Below, piece by piece: positions 34,709 through 43,727 of a DNA stretch of 64,000 nucleotides. The first letter of the stretch is position 1. The number at the start of each line of letters is the position of its first letter. The position numbers were made by a program, and so were the translations under genes. The stretch covers positions 57,740 to 121,739 of the forward strand of contig NZ_JALBWV010000024.1 in the NCBI RefSeq assembly GCF_022678645.1, in the 5' to 3' direction. This DNA comes from Saccharopolyspora soli (GTDB taxonomy: Bacteria; Actinomycetota; Actinomycetes; Mycobacteriales; Pseudonocardiaceae). The notes under the pieces were generated by a model. It did not search any database and had not been told where the DNA came from. It was given only the letters and a program-made list of their open reading frames with translations.

Positions 34709-35557
34709 TCAGTTCTTGGCTTCTTCGGCCGGGTTCTCGATCGGCACGCCGACCAGCGAGCCGTATTCGGTCCAGGACCCGTCGTAGTTCTTGACGTTGG
34801 TGTTGCCGAGCAGCTCGCGCAGCACGAACCAGGTGTGCGAGGAGCGCTCCCCGATCCGGCAGTAGGCGATGGTCTCCTTCGACGTGTCGAGCCCGGCCTC
34901 GGCGTAGATCTCGGTGAGCTCCTCGTCGGACCGGAAGGTGCCGTCCTCGTTCGCGGCCTTGCTCCACGGCACGTTGATCGCCGACGGGATGTGCCCGGCG
35001 CGCTGCGCCGATTCCTGCGGCAGGTGGGCCGGGGCGAGCAGCTTGCCCGCGAACTCGTCGGGCGAGCGGACGTCGACCAGGTTCTTGTTGCCGATCGCGG
35101 CCACGACCTCGTCGCGGAACGCCCGGATCGAGGTGTCCGGGTCCTGGGCCTTGTAGGTGGTCGCCGCCTTGTTCGGCTCTTCCTTGGTCAGCTCGCGGCC
35201 GTCGAGCTCCCACTTCTTGCGGCCGCCGTCGAGCAGCTTGACGTCGCCGTGCCCGTAGAGCTTGAAGTACCAGTACGCGTACGCGGCGAACCAGTTGTTG
35301 TTGCCGCCGTACAGGATCACCGTGTCGTCGTTGCTGATGCCCTTGGCGGACAGCAGCTTCTCGAAGCCTTCGCGGTCGACGAAGTCACGGCGCACGTGGT
35401 CCTGCAGCTCGTTCTTCCAGTCCAGCTTGATGGCCCCGGGGATGTGCCCCCCGTCGTAGGCGGTGGTGTCCTCGTCCACCTCGGCGAACACCACCCCGGC
35501 GGTGTTCAGGTTCTGTTCGGCCCACTCGGTGGAAACCAGGACCTCTGCGCGGCTCAT
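34709..35557 (-). CDS. Thiosulfate sulfurtransferase (rhodanese), CysA2/SseA-type
   Basis: 282 residues with two rhodanese domains. The first (about 1-140) is inactive; the second carries the active-site Cys in AYCRIGERSSHTW near residue 230, the C-R-x-G-E-R-S loop typical of thiosulfate sulfurtransferases. It moves sulfane sulfur from thiosulfate to cyanide or thiol acceptors. It is the middle gene of a leftward set: leader peptide, DUF4395 protein, rhodanese, SseC. The C-terminal ENPAEEAKN is acidic. Confidence 0.92.
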   Translation of the reverse strand: MSRAEVLVSTEWAEQNLNTAGVVFAEVDEDTTAYDGGHIPGAIKLDWKNELQDHVRRDFVDREGFEKLLSAKGISNDDTVILYGGNNNWFAAYAYWYFKLYGHGDVKLLDGGRKKWELDGRELTKEEPNKAATTYKAQDPDTSIRAFRDEVVAAIGNKNLVDVRSPDEFAGKLLAPAHLPQESAQRAGHIPSAINVPWSKAANEDGTFRSDEELTEIYAEAGLDTSKETIAYCRIGERSSHTWFVLRELLGNTNVKNYDGSWTEYGSLVGVPIENPAEEAKN

Positions 35558-35587
35558 CGAGCGACTCCTTCGTTGATCTTCGATGGT

Positions 35588-36037
35588 TCAGCGGGTGTCT
35601 GATGCGGACGCACCGGCGGGGGCGAAGCGCCGGAGCAACAGGTACATCTGGCAGCCGAGGCAGTATCCGAACACCGCGTTTAGCAGCGCCGCCACCAGGG
35701 CGAACGCGTTAGCGACGATGCCCAGCGCGGTCCACTCGGCGACGTAGCCGACGGTGGCCACCAGGGTGAAGGCGAAACCGACGCCCTGGGAGAACCGGAC
35801 CGGTGCGGGGTCTTCGCGTTCGGCCGGGTCGACCGGTGCGAGGCGCGGCTGCACCGCCTGCCGGTAGAGGTAACCCCACGGGTTGAGCCGCATTCCGAGG
35901 AACGCGCACATCCCGAACAGCACCATCTGGGCGGCCAACACCCGCCAGCTGGTGGTGACCAGGCCGAGGGCCAGGATCACGCTGGTCATTCCAGCGGTGA
36001 AGCGAACGCCACGTGGGTCGAGTGTTCTGGCAGACAA
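35588..36037 (-). CDS. DUF4395 membrane protein
   Basis: 149 residues with four hydrophobic segments (about 16-35, 37-52, 88-108, 112-135). DUF4395 proteins are found beside rhodanese/thioredoxin genes and are suspected membrane partners in sulfur or thiol traffic. FGYCLGCQMYLLLRR near the C-terminus contains a CLGC pair that could be redox-active. The start is the TTG at 36037, with a perfect AGGAGG 5 nt upstream. The rhodanese start is 30 nt downstream, so they form an operon preceded by the leader peptide. Confidence 0.82.
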   Translation of the reverse strand: MSARTLDPRGVRFTAGMTSVILALGLVTTSWRVLAAQMVLFGMCAFLGMRLNPWGYLYRQAVQPRLAPVDPAEREDPAPVRFSQGVGFAFTLVATVGYVAEWTALGIVANAFALVAALLNAVFGYCLGCQMYLLLRRFAPAGASASDTR

Positions 36038-36145
36038 TGGGGCCTCCTGACTGTGGACTGCGGCTGCCGAGTCCGTCAGGCGGTTTGGACGCACACCCTT
36101 GCCGTGGCACAACCGTGCAAGGTGCAAGACGTACTACCGCCCGGT

Positions 36146-36220
36146 CAGTGCCCGCAACACAGGCTGCTGCCCACGCGGCAAAGATCGACCGCGCGCCTTC
36201 GGGTCAGCAGTACATGCACG
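36146..36220 (-). CDS. Putative Cys-containing leader peptide of the sulfur operon
   Basis: A 24-residue ORF (starts VHVLLTRRRAVDLCRV, ends SSLCCGH) with the LTRRRxVDLxRV core of the actinobacterial 'putative leader peptides' found before cysteine and sulfur genes. Three Cys codons, two adjacent near the stop, suit attenuation by cysteine or Cys-tRNA supply. The GTG at 36220 follows TAGCCT (36228-36233 on the minus strand) by 7 nt, giving a leaderless transcript. The DUF4395 TTG start is about 108 nt downstream. The region between could fold into alternative hairpins. Confidence 0.75.
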
Positions 36221-36296
36221 CGTGGGAGGCTACCGGCTAGACCGATCGGCGGGAACCTCGTTCACTAGGTGAGACGTAAGACGCGGCTGTGATCGG

Positions 36297-36734
36297 TTAC
36301 AGGTGGGGTTGGAGGGTGGCGGCGAGCACGTCGCGGCGCGGGACGCCGCCCACGCGGAACAGCTCCCGCCCTTTGCTGTCCAGCGCGAGCGTCGTCGGGG
36401 TGCGGTGCACCCGCAGCGGCGTCGACCACTCCGGATGATCGGTGAGGTCGACCTCCACGTGCCGCACGCCGTCGGTGCGCTGCGCGAAGTCGGTCAGCAG
36501 GATGCGGGTGTGCCGACACGGCGCGCAGAAGGTGGTGGACAGCTGCAGCAGCGTCACCTTCGCGTCCTCGTCCGGAGCGTCGGCGAGTCGTTGTCGCAGG
36601 CCCTCGGGGAACTGGTCCAACAAGATCTCCTCGCTGGGTTTGGTGCGCACCCTGCCTTCGCGGTTCCGCCACACCAGGCCGAAGACCACGGCGACGACGA
36701 CGGCGATCAGCAGTGCCCAGGTTCCGGCGTTCAC
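36297..36734 (-). CDS. Membrane-anchored thioredoxin-like protein (ThiX-type)
   Basis: 145 residues: one N-terminal membrane helix (about 3-22) followed by a thioredoxin fold with the active-site CAPC in QLSTTFCAPCRHTRILL near residue 72 and the cis-Pro in RVHRTPTTLALD. This fits a redox protein tethered to the membrane; the orientation cannot be decided from sequence. The GTG at 36734 overlaps the stop of the upstream LmeA-like gene (GTGA), so the two are coupled. It corresponds in position to Rv0816c. Confidence 0.85.
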   Translation of the reverse strand: MNAGTWALLIAVVVAVVFGLVWRNREGRVRTKPSEEILLDQFPEGLRQRLADAPDEDAKVTLLQLSTTFCAPCRHTRILLTDFAQRTDGVRHVEVDLTDHPEWSTPLRVHRTPTTLALDSKGRELFRVGGVPRRDVLAATLQPHL

Positions 36735-37534
36735 CCCGTGCTCACCCCGCTGGAGTTGATCGTGACGTTGTCCGCGGTGCCCTCGATGACCAGCGCGCCC
36801 CGTTCCGCGCGCACGGCGGTCGGGGTGATCTCGAACGGCAGCATGCCGGGGTCGAGGGTGGTGCTGAACTGCTTGAGCACCGACTGCTCGAACAGCGGCG
36901 GCAGCTCGATCGGCCCGAGCGCGCTGTTGTTCAGGTCCAGCTTTCGCGGGTCGATCTCCATCTTGCCGTTGACCAGCGACAACACCGCGATCACCCGCAC
37001 CTTGTTGTCGGAACCGGCAATGTTCACGGTGCCGTCGAGCTGCACCACGGTCTTGGTGTCGTCGGTACCGGCCGCGAGCTGCTCGTCCTCGCTGCTGATG
37101 TTGCCTTCGTCGTCGGCCAGCGCGTCCTTGTCCGCCGGGTTGATCGTGAGGTCCTGGATGCCGATCAGCCGCGCGACGTCGGACGCCTTCAGCTTCACCC
37201 GGCCGACCAGCTGATCGACGGTGACGTGGTCGGCGGTACCGGCCAGCAGTTCGGCGGTGGACACCCGCGCACCGTGCAGGTCGGCTTCGATGCCGACCTC
37301 GTTGAGCTGACCGACCTGCACCGCGTTGGCCGCCAACTGCACGTCGCGGTAGTTCCCGGCGACGACCTGGGTGAGGAACGGGAAGCCGTTGATCCGCACC
37401 TCGGGGTCCTCGCGGAGGTGCAACTGCGCGGCCATCCGCTTCGACACCTGGTACTCGGCGATCGCGGCCGCGCCGAAGTCGGCGCCCACCAGGACGCCGA
37501 AGAGGATTACGAGTGCGATGGCGAGCTTCTTCAC
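36731..37534 (-). CDS. DUF2993 protein, LmeA-like
   Basis: 267 residues. An N-terminal signal/anchor (VKKLAIALVILFGVLVGADFG) precedes a DUF2993 domain with repeated beta-hairpin units (VRINGFPFLTQVVAGNYRDVQL ... DVARLIGIQDLTINP ... PPLFEQSVLKQFSTTLDPGMLPF). DUF2993 has a TULIP-type lipid-binding fold. The mycobacterial relative Rv0817c/LmeA is a periplasmic factor needed for mannan elongation of lipomannan. The same role here is an inference from position and family. The GTG at 37534 starts the signal sequence; upstream in-frame sequence is not homologous. Confidence 0.8.
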   Translation of the reverse strand: MKKLAIALVILFGVLVGADFGAAAIAEYQVSKRMAAQLHLREDPEVRINGFPFLTQVVAGNYRDVQLAANAVQVGQLNEVGIEADLHGARVSTAELLAGTADHVTVDQLVGRVKLKASDVARLIGIQDLTINPADKDALADDEGNISSEDEQLAAGTDDTKTVVQLDGTVNIAGSDNKVRVIAVLSLVNGKMEIDPRKLDLNNSALGPIELPPLFEQSVLKQFSTTLDPGMLPFEITPTAVRAERGALVIEGTADNVTINSSGVSTG

Positions 37535-37590
37535 CGAACGGTCCGTTCTGTCGGGGCCAGGCAGATGGCCGACGGCTTCCCCGTTGAGCC

Positions 37591-38349
37591 CTAGCGGCCA
37601 CCACGATCGGGTGGCTTCACTGTATCGGCCGCCCACCGGGCGATGCGGTCCACCAAATCGGGGCCGGTCGCGCTCTCGGCGTGCCGCATGCCCGTTTCCA
37701 GCCACAACTCGCCGCCGCCCGCCTCGCTGAGCGCGACCGCGTCGGCCACCGGGAAGTAGTGGTCCTGGTCGCCATGCACGATCAGCAGCGGCACCGGGAT
37801 GCGCGGCACCAGCTCAATCGGCGAGATCGGCACGTCCGGCCACGCCGGGGCGAGGCGGACGCCGAGCAATCGGGCGCTCCACCGGCCGTGCGGCTGTTCG
37901 AGCAGCCAGTGCACCCGGCGCATCGCGGGCGTGTCGCGGACCCACCAGCGCGCCGGGCTGCTCACCGAGATCACCGCGTCCGGCGCCGCGGACAGCGCCG
38001 CGTGGCGGAGCACCACCGAGCCGCCCAGTGAGAAGCCGACCGTAACCACTCGTTCACAGCCGAGGTCGCGCAGGTGTTGGACAGCGGCGGCGATGTCCAG
38101 CGCCTCGGCCGGGCCGACGGTGGTCCGCCCACCGGAGCGGCCGTGGCCGCGAAAATCGACCGCGAGCACCGGCGCGTGGCCGGACAACCGCTCCAACACC
38201 CGGCGCACGCTGGGCTTGCGCACGTGGTTGGTAAAACCGTGCCCGACCACGAAACCCAGCTCGGCGGGCAGTCCGGGCCCCAGGTACAGCAGACCGCGCA
38301 GCACCGTGCCGTCGTCGGCGGCCAGCGCGACCCGGCGGGCGTGACACAT
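37591..38349 (-). CDS. Alpha/beta hydrolase
   Basis: About 252 residues of alpha/beta-hydrolase fold. It has an oxyanion HGF near FVVGHGFTNH, the DFRGHGRSGG strand-4 loop, the nucleophile in TVGFSLGGSVVLRHAAL near residue 105, and the acid and His in VHGDQDHYFP and GMRHAES. The class is acyl-hydrolase or lysophospholipase-like; the substrate is unknown. The ATG at 38349 is chosen; upstream Met codons are possible because the frame is open to 38466. It is divergent from glnR. Confidence 0.75.
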   Translation of the reverse strand: MCHARRVALAADDGTVLRGLLYLGPGLPAELGFVVGHGFTNHVRKPSVRRVLERLSGHAPVLAVDFRGHGRSGGRTTVGPAEALDIAAAVQHLRDLGCERVVTVGFSLGGSVVLRHAALSAAPDAVISVSSPARWWVRDTPAMRRVHWLLEQPHGRWSARLLGVRLAPAWPDVPISPIELVPRIPVPLLIVHGDQDHYFPVADAVALSEAGGGELWLETGMRHAESATGPDLVDRIARWAADTVKPPDRGGR

Positions 38350-38540
38350 TCCCGTAACAAATGGTCGACTGTTGTTCACAAATGTGATGCCGCCGGTTGG
38401 ACCTGGGTTTTTCCGCCGCATTTCGGTTATTCTCCTTGCCATCCACAGGCAACGACGCCGAGCCATCCGTTTGTCGAGCGGGTGGTGCCTTTCCCCTCAC
38501 CGGTCGTCGGTTGTTCTCGCCTTGGGACGGAGGCCCCCAG

Positions 38541-39293
38541 ATGAGCTCCGAGCTGCTGCTGCTTACCAGCGAATCGGACTGCGAAGCGGTATTGCCCTCG
38601 CTGACCCTGCTACCGCACCGAGTCCGCACCCTGCCCGCCGATCCGGGCGCCATCCTCTCCGGTGGTGCGCACGACGTGATCCTGGTCGACGCCCGGACCG
38701 ATCTGGCCGGCGCCCGCGACCTGTGCCGTCTGCTGTCGGCGGGAGACGTGCCGGTGATCGCGCTGGTCAACGAGGGCGGCCTGGTCACGATCAGTGCCGA
38801 GTGGGGGGTCGACGACATCCTGCTGCCGACCACCGGCCCGGCCGAGATCGACGCCCGGCTGCGGCTGCTGGTCTCGCGGCGCAGCAACACCAACGCCACC
38901 GGCGACGGTTCGCTGAGCGTCGGCGACCTGGTGATCGAGGAGGCGACCTACACCGCGCGGCTGAGGGGGCGGGCGCTGGAACTGACCTACAAGGAGTTCG
39001 AGCTGCTGAAGTTCCTCGCCCAGCACGCGGGCCGGGTGTTCACCCGAGCCCAGCTGTTGCAGGAGGTGTGGGGCTACGACTTCTTCGGCGGCACCCGCAC
39101 GGTGGACGTGCACGTGCGGCGGCTGCGCGCGAAGCTCGGCCCGGAGCACGACTCGATGATCGGCACGGTCCGCAACGTCGGCTACAAGTTCGTCCGGCCG
39201 AACCGCACCAACTCCCCGCTGGTCGCTGAGTCGTCCGAGCCGGACCAGGTGGGGATCGAAGCGGTGGACCGCGAAACGATCACCACGTCCTGA
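38541..39293 (+). CDS. glnR: Nitrogen regulator GlnR (OmpR-type)
   Basis: 250 residues. The N-terminal atypical receiver ([20 protein letters not shown] ... [21 protein letters not shown]) is followed by an OmpR-type winged helix ([53 protein letters not shown], about 145-225). GlnR controls ammonium assimilation (glnA, amtB and others) in actinomycetes. It works as a dimer without a dedicated kinase. The ATG at 38541 has GGAGG about 8 nt upstream. It lies next to mshD and pst, as Rv0818 does in mycobacteria. The C-terminal tail is acidic and variable. Confidence 0.87.
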   Translation: MSSELLLLTSESDCEAVLPSLTLLPHRVRTLPADPGAILSGGAHDVILVDARTDLAGARDLCRLLSAGDVPVIALVNEGGLVTISAEWGVDDILLPTTGPAEIDARLRLLVSRRSNTNATGDGSLSVGDLVIEEATYTARLRGRALELTYKEFELLKFLAQHAGRVFTRAQLLQEVWGYDFFGGTRTVDVHVRRLRAKLGPEHDSMIGTVRNVGYKFVRPNRTNSPLVAESSEPDQVGIEAVDRETITTS

Positions 39294-39382
39294 CCCGATC
39301 CACGAGGGCGACGACGAACCGCGTCCGCGGTGGCTGAGTTCGTTCCCAGCGCTTCGGCCGCGTCAACCGCGAGGATCGTGGG

Positions 39383-39396
39383 TAACGTCATTGGCG
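39383..39396 (+). promoter_or_regulatory. Leaderless-type -10 box for mshD
   Basis: TAACGT (39383-39388) lies 7 nt before the GTG at 39396, without a Shine-Dalgarno site. It supports that start. Confidence 0.45.
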
Positions 39397-40349
39397 TGCA
39401 GCTGACTTGGCGTAATGGACTGGACAGCAGTGAAGCGGCCGAGGTCATGGGTCTGCTCGACAAGACCGAGAAGACCGACGGGGTGGCCCCGGTCGGCGAA
39501 CACGTGATCTTGCGCCTGAAGGCGCACCGGGACGTCATCCACCAGATCGAGCCCGTGCAGGCCGATGTGCGCTCCGAGCACTTCGTGGTGCGCGATGCCG
39601 GGGGCGTGCTGATCGGCTACGCGCACCTGGACACCGAGCACGAGAAGACCGCCGGTCAATTGGTCGCCGAGCTCGCGGTGCACCCCGACCACCGCCGCAA
39701 GGGCGCTGGCACCCGCCTGGTGGAGGCGCTGCTGGACCGCGCCGAGCTGTCCACCGAGCCCGCGCCGGACCTGGGCCGCCTGCGGATCTGGTCGCACGGC
39801 GAGCACCCGGGCGCGGTGCGGCTCGCCGAGCGCTTCGGGCTCAGCCGTCCGCGCGAGCTCTGGCGGATGGGCCGGGAGCTCGCCGAGCCGGAGCTGCCGA
39901 CGGTGGAAACACCCGAAGGTGTCCGGATTCGCACCTTCCGGGTGGGCCGGGACGAAGCCGCGCTGGTCGAGGTCAACCACCGGGCGTTCGCCTGGCACCC
40001 GGAGCAGGGCGGCATGACCGTGCAGGACCTGCGCGCCAAGGAGCGCGAGGAGTGGTTCGACCCCGCCGGGTTCTTCCTCGCCGTGGACAGCCGCGACGAA
40101 CTGCTCGGCTTCCACTGGACCAAGGTGCATCCCGACGGCATGGGTGAGGTCTACGTCGTCGGCGTCGATCCCAATGCGCAGGGCGGTGGACTGGGACGGT
40201 CACTCACCGTGGCGGGATTGCGGTATCTCCGGGACATCGGATGCCGTCAGGTGATGCTCTACGTCGAGGCGGACAACGAGCCCGCCATCAAGATCTACCA
40301 GCGGTTGGGGTTCGGCAAATGGGATACCGACGTGCAATTTGGGCGCTGA
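39396..40349 (+). CDS. mshD: Mycothiol synthase MshD
   Basis: 317 residues with two GNAT domains. The N-terminal one (about 1-150; LVAELAVHPDHRRKGAGTRLVEALL) and the C-terminal catalytic one (about 165-317; VYVVGVDPNAQGGGLGRSLTVAGLRYL) carry acetyl-CoA-binding R/Q-x-x-G-x-G/A loops. It transfers acetyl from acetyl-CoA to Cys-GlcN-Ins, the last step in making mycothiol, the main actinobacterial thiol. The start is the GTG at 39396 (protein begins QLTWRNGLDSSEAAEV). It follows glnR on the same strand, as Rv0819 follows Rv0818. Confidence 0.9.
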   Translation: MQLTWRNGLDSSEAAEVMGLLDKTEKTDGVAPVGEHVILRLKAHRDVIHQIEPVQADVRSEHFVVRDAGGVLIGYAHLDTEHEKTAGQLVAELAVHPDHRRKGAGTRLVEALLDRAELSTEPAPDLGRLRIWSHGEHPGAVRLAERFGLSRPRELWRMGRELAEPELPTVETPEGVRIRTFRVGRDEAALVEVNHRAFAWHPEQGGMTVQDLRAKEREEWFDPAGFFLAVDSRDELLGFHWTKVHPDGMGEVYVVGVDPNAQGGGLGRSLTVAGLRYLRDIGCRQVMLYVEADNEPAIKIYQRLGFGKWDTDVQFGR

Positions 40350-40437
40350 TCTGGCGCTGCCCTGCGTAACCCGGCCACTTCAGTGCGAAGCCGAAGATCC
40401 CCCGTTGGAATGCGCGTCCGCTTACTTAGCGTGCCTT

Positions 40438-40459
40438 GTTCACCTTCCATTCACCTCGA
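40438..40459 (+). promoter_or_regulatory. PHO box upstream of pstS
   Basis: Two 11-bp direct repeats, GTTCACCTTCC and ATTCACCTCGA, match the PhoP-binding direct-repeat unit GTTCACC plus 4 known from Streptomyces. It is about 100 nt before the pstS start; a possible -10 TAGCGT is at 40487-40492. Confidence 0.8.
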
Positions 40460-40560
40460 TGGCGGCGACCGTCCACCCCGACTCCTTAGCGTCCGTGGTG
40501 AGCGGCAGAAGCACCGGCCTGTCGCGCAATGCCTGGTGTTTCCTTGACTGGAGGAACGAA

Positions 40561-41676
40561 GTGAAGATCAAGCGGCACAGCGCCGCGTTCGCCGTCCTCG
40601 CCGCAGGCGCGCTCGTGCTCGCAGGCTGCGGCTCGGATCAGAACGCTCCTGCCGGTGGTGGCAACCCCGCCCTGGACAGCCTGCAGGTCGAATGCGGCAC
40701 CAAGACCCTCTCCGCAGAGGGCTCGTCCGCGCAGAAGAACGCCGTGGACGTGTTCAAGCGCGACTACGGGCTCAAGTGCCAGGGTCAGCAGGTCAACTAC
40801 ACCGGGTCCGGCTCCGGCCGCGGTGTCTCCCAGTTCATCGCTGGCCAGATCGACTTCGGTGGTTCCGACTCGGCGCTGAGCGAGTCGAAGGGCGAAGTCG
40901 CCAAGGCCGCCGAGCGCTGCCAGGGCAACCCGGCCTGGAACCTGCCGATGGTCTTCGGTCCGGTCGCCATCTCCTACAACCTGCCCGGTGTCACCGACCT
41001 GACCCTCAACGCCGACGTGGTCGGCAAGATCTACCAGGGCCAGATCAAGAAGTGGGATGACCCGGCGATCAAGGCGCTGAACCCGAACGCGCAGCTGCCG
41101 TCCATCGACATCGTGCCGTTCTTCCGCTCCGACGAGTCCGGCACCACGGAGAACTTCCAGAAGTACCTGGCCACCGCCACCGGCGGCGCTTGGACCGGCA
41201 CGGGCAAGACCCTCCAGGGCGGACCCGGAATCGGCCAGGGCCGGGAGGGCAGCGACCAGGTCGCGCAGTCGGTGAAGGCCACCGAGGGCGGCTTCACCTA
41301 CGTCGAGTGGTCCTTCGCCAAGAACCTGGGCCTGGGCATCGCCAAGATCGACAGCGGCGCTGGCCCGGTCGAGCTGACCACCGCCAACATCGGCAAGGCC
41401 ATCGAAGGCGCCCAGATCGAGGGCCAGGGCAACGACCTGCGGGTCAACCTCGAATCGATCTACGGCAACAAGGCTGCGGGCGTCTACCCGGTCGTGCTGA
41501 ACACCTACGAGATCGTCTGCTCCAAGGGCTACGACCCGGAAACCCTGAAGTCCGTCAAGGCGTTCCTGACGGTGGCCGCCAACGCCAACCCGCAGGAGCT
41601 GGAGAGCGCCGGTTACGTTCCGCTGCCGGAGGGCTTCAAGACCAAGGTCCTGGACGCGGTCAACGCAATCTCGTGA
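40561..41676 (+). CDS. pstS: Phosphate ABC transporter substrate-binding lipoprotein PstS
   Basis: 371 residues. A lipoprotein signal ends in LVLAGC (Cys23). The mature protein has the PstS phosphate-binding loops: LSAEGSSAQKNAVDVF, NYTGSGSGRGVSQFIAGQIDFGGSD and FRSDESGTTENFQKYL. It captures phosphate outside the membrane for PstCAB. The GTG at 40561 follows GGAGGAAC; the in-frame upstream sequence contains the PHO box and is regulatory. First gene of pstSCAB. Confidence 0.96.
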   Translation: MKIKRHSAAFAVLAAGALVLAGCGSDQNAPAGGGNPALDSLQVECGTKTLSAEGSSAQKNAVDVFKRDYGLKCQGQQVNYTGSGSGRGVSQFIAGQIDFGGSDSALSESKGEVAKAAERCQGNPAWNLPMVFGPVAISYNLPGVTDLTLNADVVGKIYQGQIKKWDDPAIKALNPNAQLPSIDIVPFFRSDESGTTENFQKYLATATGGAWTGTGKTLQGGPGIGQGREGSDQVAQSVKATEGGFTYVEWSFAKNLGLGIAKIDSGAGPVELTTANIGKAIEGAQIEGQGNDLRVNLESIYGNKAAGVYPVVLNTYEIVCSKGYDPETLKSVKAFLTVAANANPQELESAGYVPLPEGFKTKVLDAVNAIS

Positions 41677-41746
41677 GTAACCCAAGTCGCACACAACCAG
41701 GGCGAACAACGGGTCGAACGGACGAAGTGAGAGGCTGCAAACAGCA

Positions 41747-42805
41747 GTGACCGACTCGACGAGAGCCGAGCTGCGCCCCGCGGACCGCACCTCCGGTGCC
41801 CCGCGGGGCGCTTCGGCGCCCAGTTCTGGACCGGAGGCCCCCATTTCCGCTCCTGACACTTCTGCGGGCAGGACGTACCGCATCGGCGACCGGGTGTTCT
41901 CCTCGGTCGCGACCGCATCCGGTGCCTTCGTGGTGGCGCTCATCGCGGCGATCGGGATCTTCCTGCTGATCCGCGCGGTACCGGCGCTGCAGGTCGACCA
42001 GGTGAACTTCCTGTTCAGCCGGGAGTGGGACACGCGGGATCCGAACAACCTGACGTTCGGCATCCTCGACCTGGCTTGGATCACGGTGGCCAGTTCGGTG
42101 GTCGCGCTGGTGATCGCGATGCCGCTGTCCTGCGGTATCGCGCTGTTCCTCACCCAATACGCGCCGCGCGGCCTCGCCCGGCCGTTCGCCTACGTCGTCG
42201 ACCTGCTCGCCGCGGTCCCCTCGGTGGTCTACGGCCTCTGGGGCTTCCTGGTGCTGGCGCCCGTGCTCCGGCCGGCCGCGTTGTGGTTGAACCAGAGCCT
42301 CGGCTGGATCCCGCTCTTCGCCGAGGGCAACGTGCGGCCGATGGGCGGGGGGACGGACGTGTTCACCGCCGGGATCGTGCTCGCCGTGATGATCATTCCA
42401 ACGATCACCGGTGTCACCCGCGAGGTCTTTTCCCGCACCCCCAGCACGCACATCGAGGGTGCGCTGGCACTCGGCGCCACCCGCTGGGAGGTCGTGCGCG
42501 CCACCGTCTGGCCGTTCGGACGCAACGGTTTCATCGGCGGCTCGATGCTCGGGCTCGGCCGGGCGCTGGGCGAAACGATGGCGCTCACCATCATCCTCAG
42601 CGCTGTCACCGCTCCGCCCAACTACAGCATCTTCGACGCCGGTGCGACCTTCGCGTCCAAGATCGCGCTCGGTGCTGCGGAGTTCAACAACAATCTGCAG
42701 GTCGGCGCATACATCTCGGCAGGGTTGGTGCTGTTCGTCATCACCTTCGCCGTCAACGCGATCGCCCGTTGGATCGAGAGCACCAGCGGTGGGGAGAAAG
42801 CATGA
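41747..42805 (+). CDS. pstC: Phosphate ABC transporter permease PstC
   Basis: 352 residues: a cytosolic disordered N-terminus (about 45 residues, Pro/Ala-rich), then six membrane helices and the ABC permease EAA loop (HIEGALALGATRWEVVRATVWP, near residue 240). It forms the membrane channel with PstA. GTPSVVYGLWGF-like text in the third helix is typical of PstC. Its stop overlaps the pstA ATG (ATGA at 42802). Confidence 0.95.
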   Translation: MTDSTRAELRPADRTSGAPRGASAPSSGPEAPISAPDTSAGRTYRIGDRVFSSVATASGAFVVALIAAIGIFLLIRAVPALQVDQVNFLFSREWDTRDPNNLTFGILDLAWITVASSVVALVIAMPLSCGIALFLTQYAPRGLARPFAYVVDLLAAVPSVVYGLWGFLVLAPVLRPAALWLNQSLGWIPLFAEGNVRPMGGGTDVFTAGIVLAVMIIPTITGVTREVFSRTPSTHIEGALALGATRWEVVRATVWPFGRNGFIGGSMLGLGRALGETMALTIILSAVTAPPNYSIFDAGATFASKIALGAAEFNNNLQVGAYISAGLVLFVITFAVNAIARWIESTSGGEKA

Positions 42806-43716
42806 GGACCGACACCGCGGACGTGGACAAGCTCGCCGCGCCACCGGCGTTCCAGAGCATCGGCGCTGCACGCAAGTTCAAGAACAACGTCGCCACCACG
42901 TTGTTCGCCGCGGCGTTCGTGATCGCGGTGATTCCGCTGCTGTGGGTGCTGTGGACGCTGTTGGAACGGGGCCTGCGGCCGGTGCTCAGCGCGGACTGGT
43001 GGACGCACTCGTTCAACGGCCTGCTGCCCAACGACTTCGGCGGCGGTATTTACCACGCGCTGGTAGGCACCGTGCTGCAAGGGCTGGTGTGCGTGGTCAT
43101 CGCGGTGCCGCTGGGCGTCTTGGTGGGCATCTACCTGGTCGAGTACGGGCGCCAGTCGCGGTTGGCCAAGGTCGCCACGTTCATGGTGGACATCCTCAGC
43201 GGTCTGCCGTCGATCGTGGCCGGTCTGTTCATCTACGCGCTGTGGATCACCACCTTCGGCTTCCACCGCAGCGGAATCGCGGTGGCGTTCGCGCTCCTGC
43301 TGCTGATGCTGCCAGTGGTCGTCCGGGTGACCGAGACGATGCTGGTGATCGTGCCGGACGAGCTGCGCGAGGCGTCCTACGCGCTCGGCGTGCCCAAGTG
43401 GAAGACGATCGTGCGGATCGTGCTGCCGACGGCTCTGTCGGGCATCCTCACCGGTGTGATGCTGGGCTTGGCCCGCGTGCTGGGCGAGACCGCGCCGCTG
43501 CTGATCCTGGTGGGCTACTCCAGCGCGATCAGCTTCAACCTCTTCAACGGGGAGATGGCGTCGTTGCCGCTGACCATCTACATGGAGCGCCGCACCGGCA
43601 CGCTGGCCGGTGATTACCGGATGTGGGGTGCCGCGCTGACCCTCGTGCTCGTCATCATGCTGATCAACCTTGTCGCGACGGCGCTGTCCAGGCTCTTCGC
43701 GATCAAGACGAAGTAG
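42802..43716 (+). CDS. pstA: Phosphate ABC transporter permease PstA
   Basis: 304 residues with six membrane helices and the EAA loop [33 protein letters not shown] near residue 195. [18 protein letters not shown] is the PstA signature helix. It is the partner of PstC, translationally coupled by a 4-nt overlap; GGGGAGA precedes the ATG. Confidence 0.95.
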   Translation: MRTDTADVDKLAAPPAFQSIGAARKFKNNVATTLFAAAFVIAVIPLLWVLWTLLERGLRPVLSADWWTHSFNGLLPNDFGGGIYHALVGTVLQGLVCVVIAVPLGVLVGIYLVEYGRQSRLAKVATFMVDILSGLPSIVAGLFIYALWITTFGFHRSGIAVAFALLLLMLPVVVRVTETMLVIVPDELREASYALGVPKWKTIVRIVLPTALSGILTGVMLGLARVLGETAPLLILVGYSSAISFNLFNGEMASLPLTIYMERRTGTLAGDYRMWGAALTLVLVIMLINLVATALSRLFAIKTK

Positions 43717-43727
43717 GGACTCCAAAC

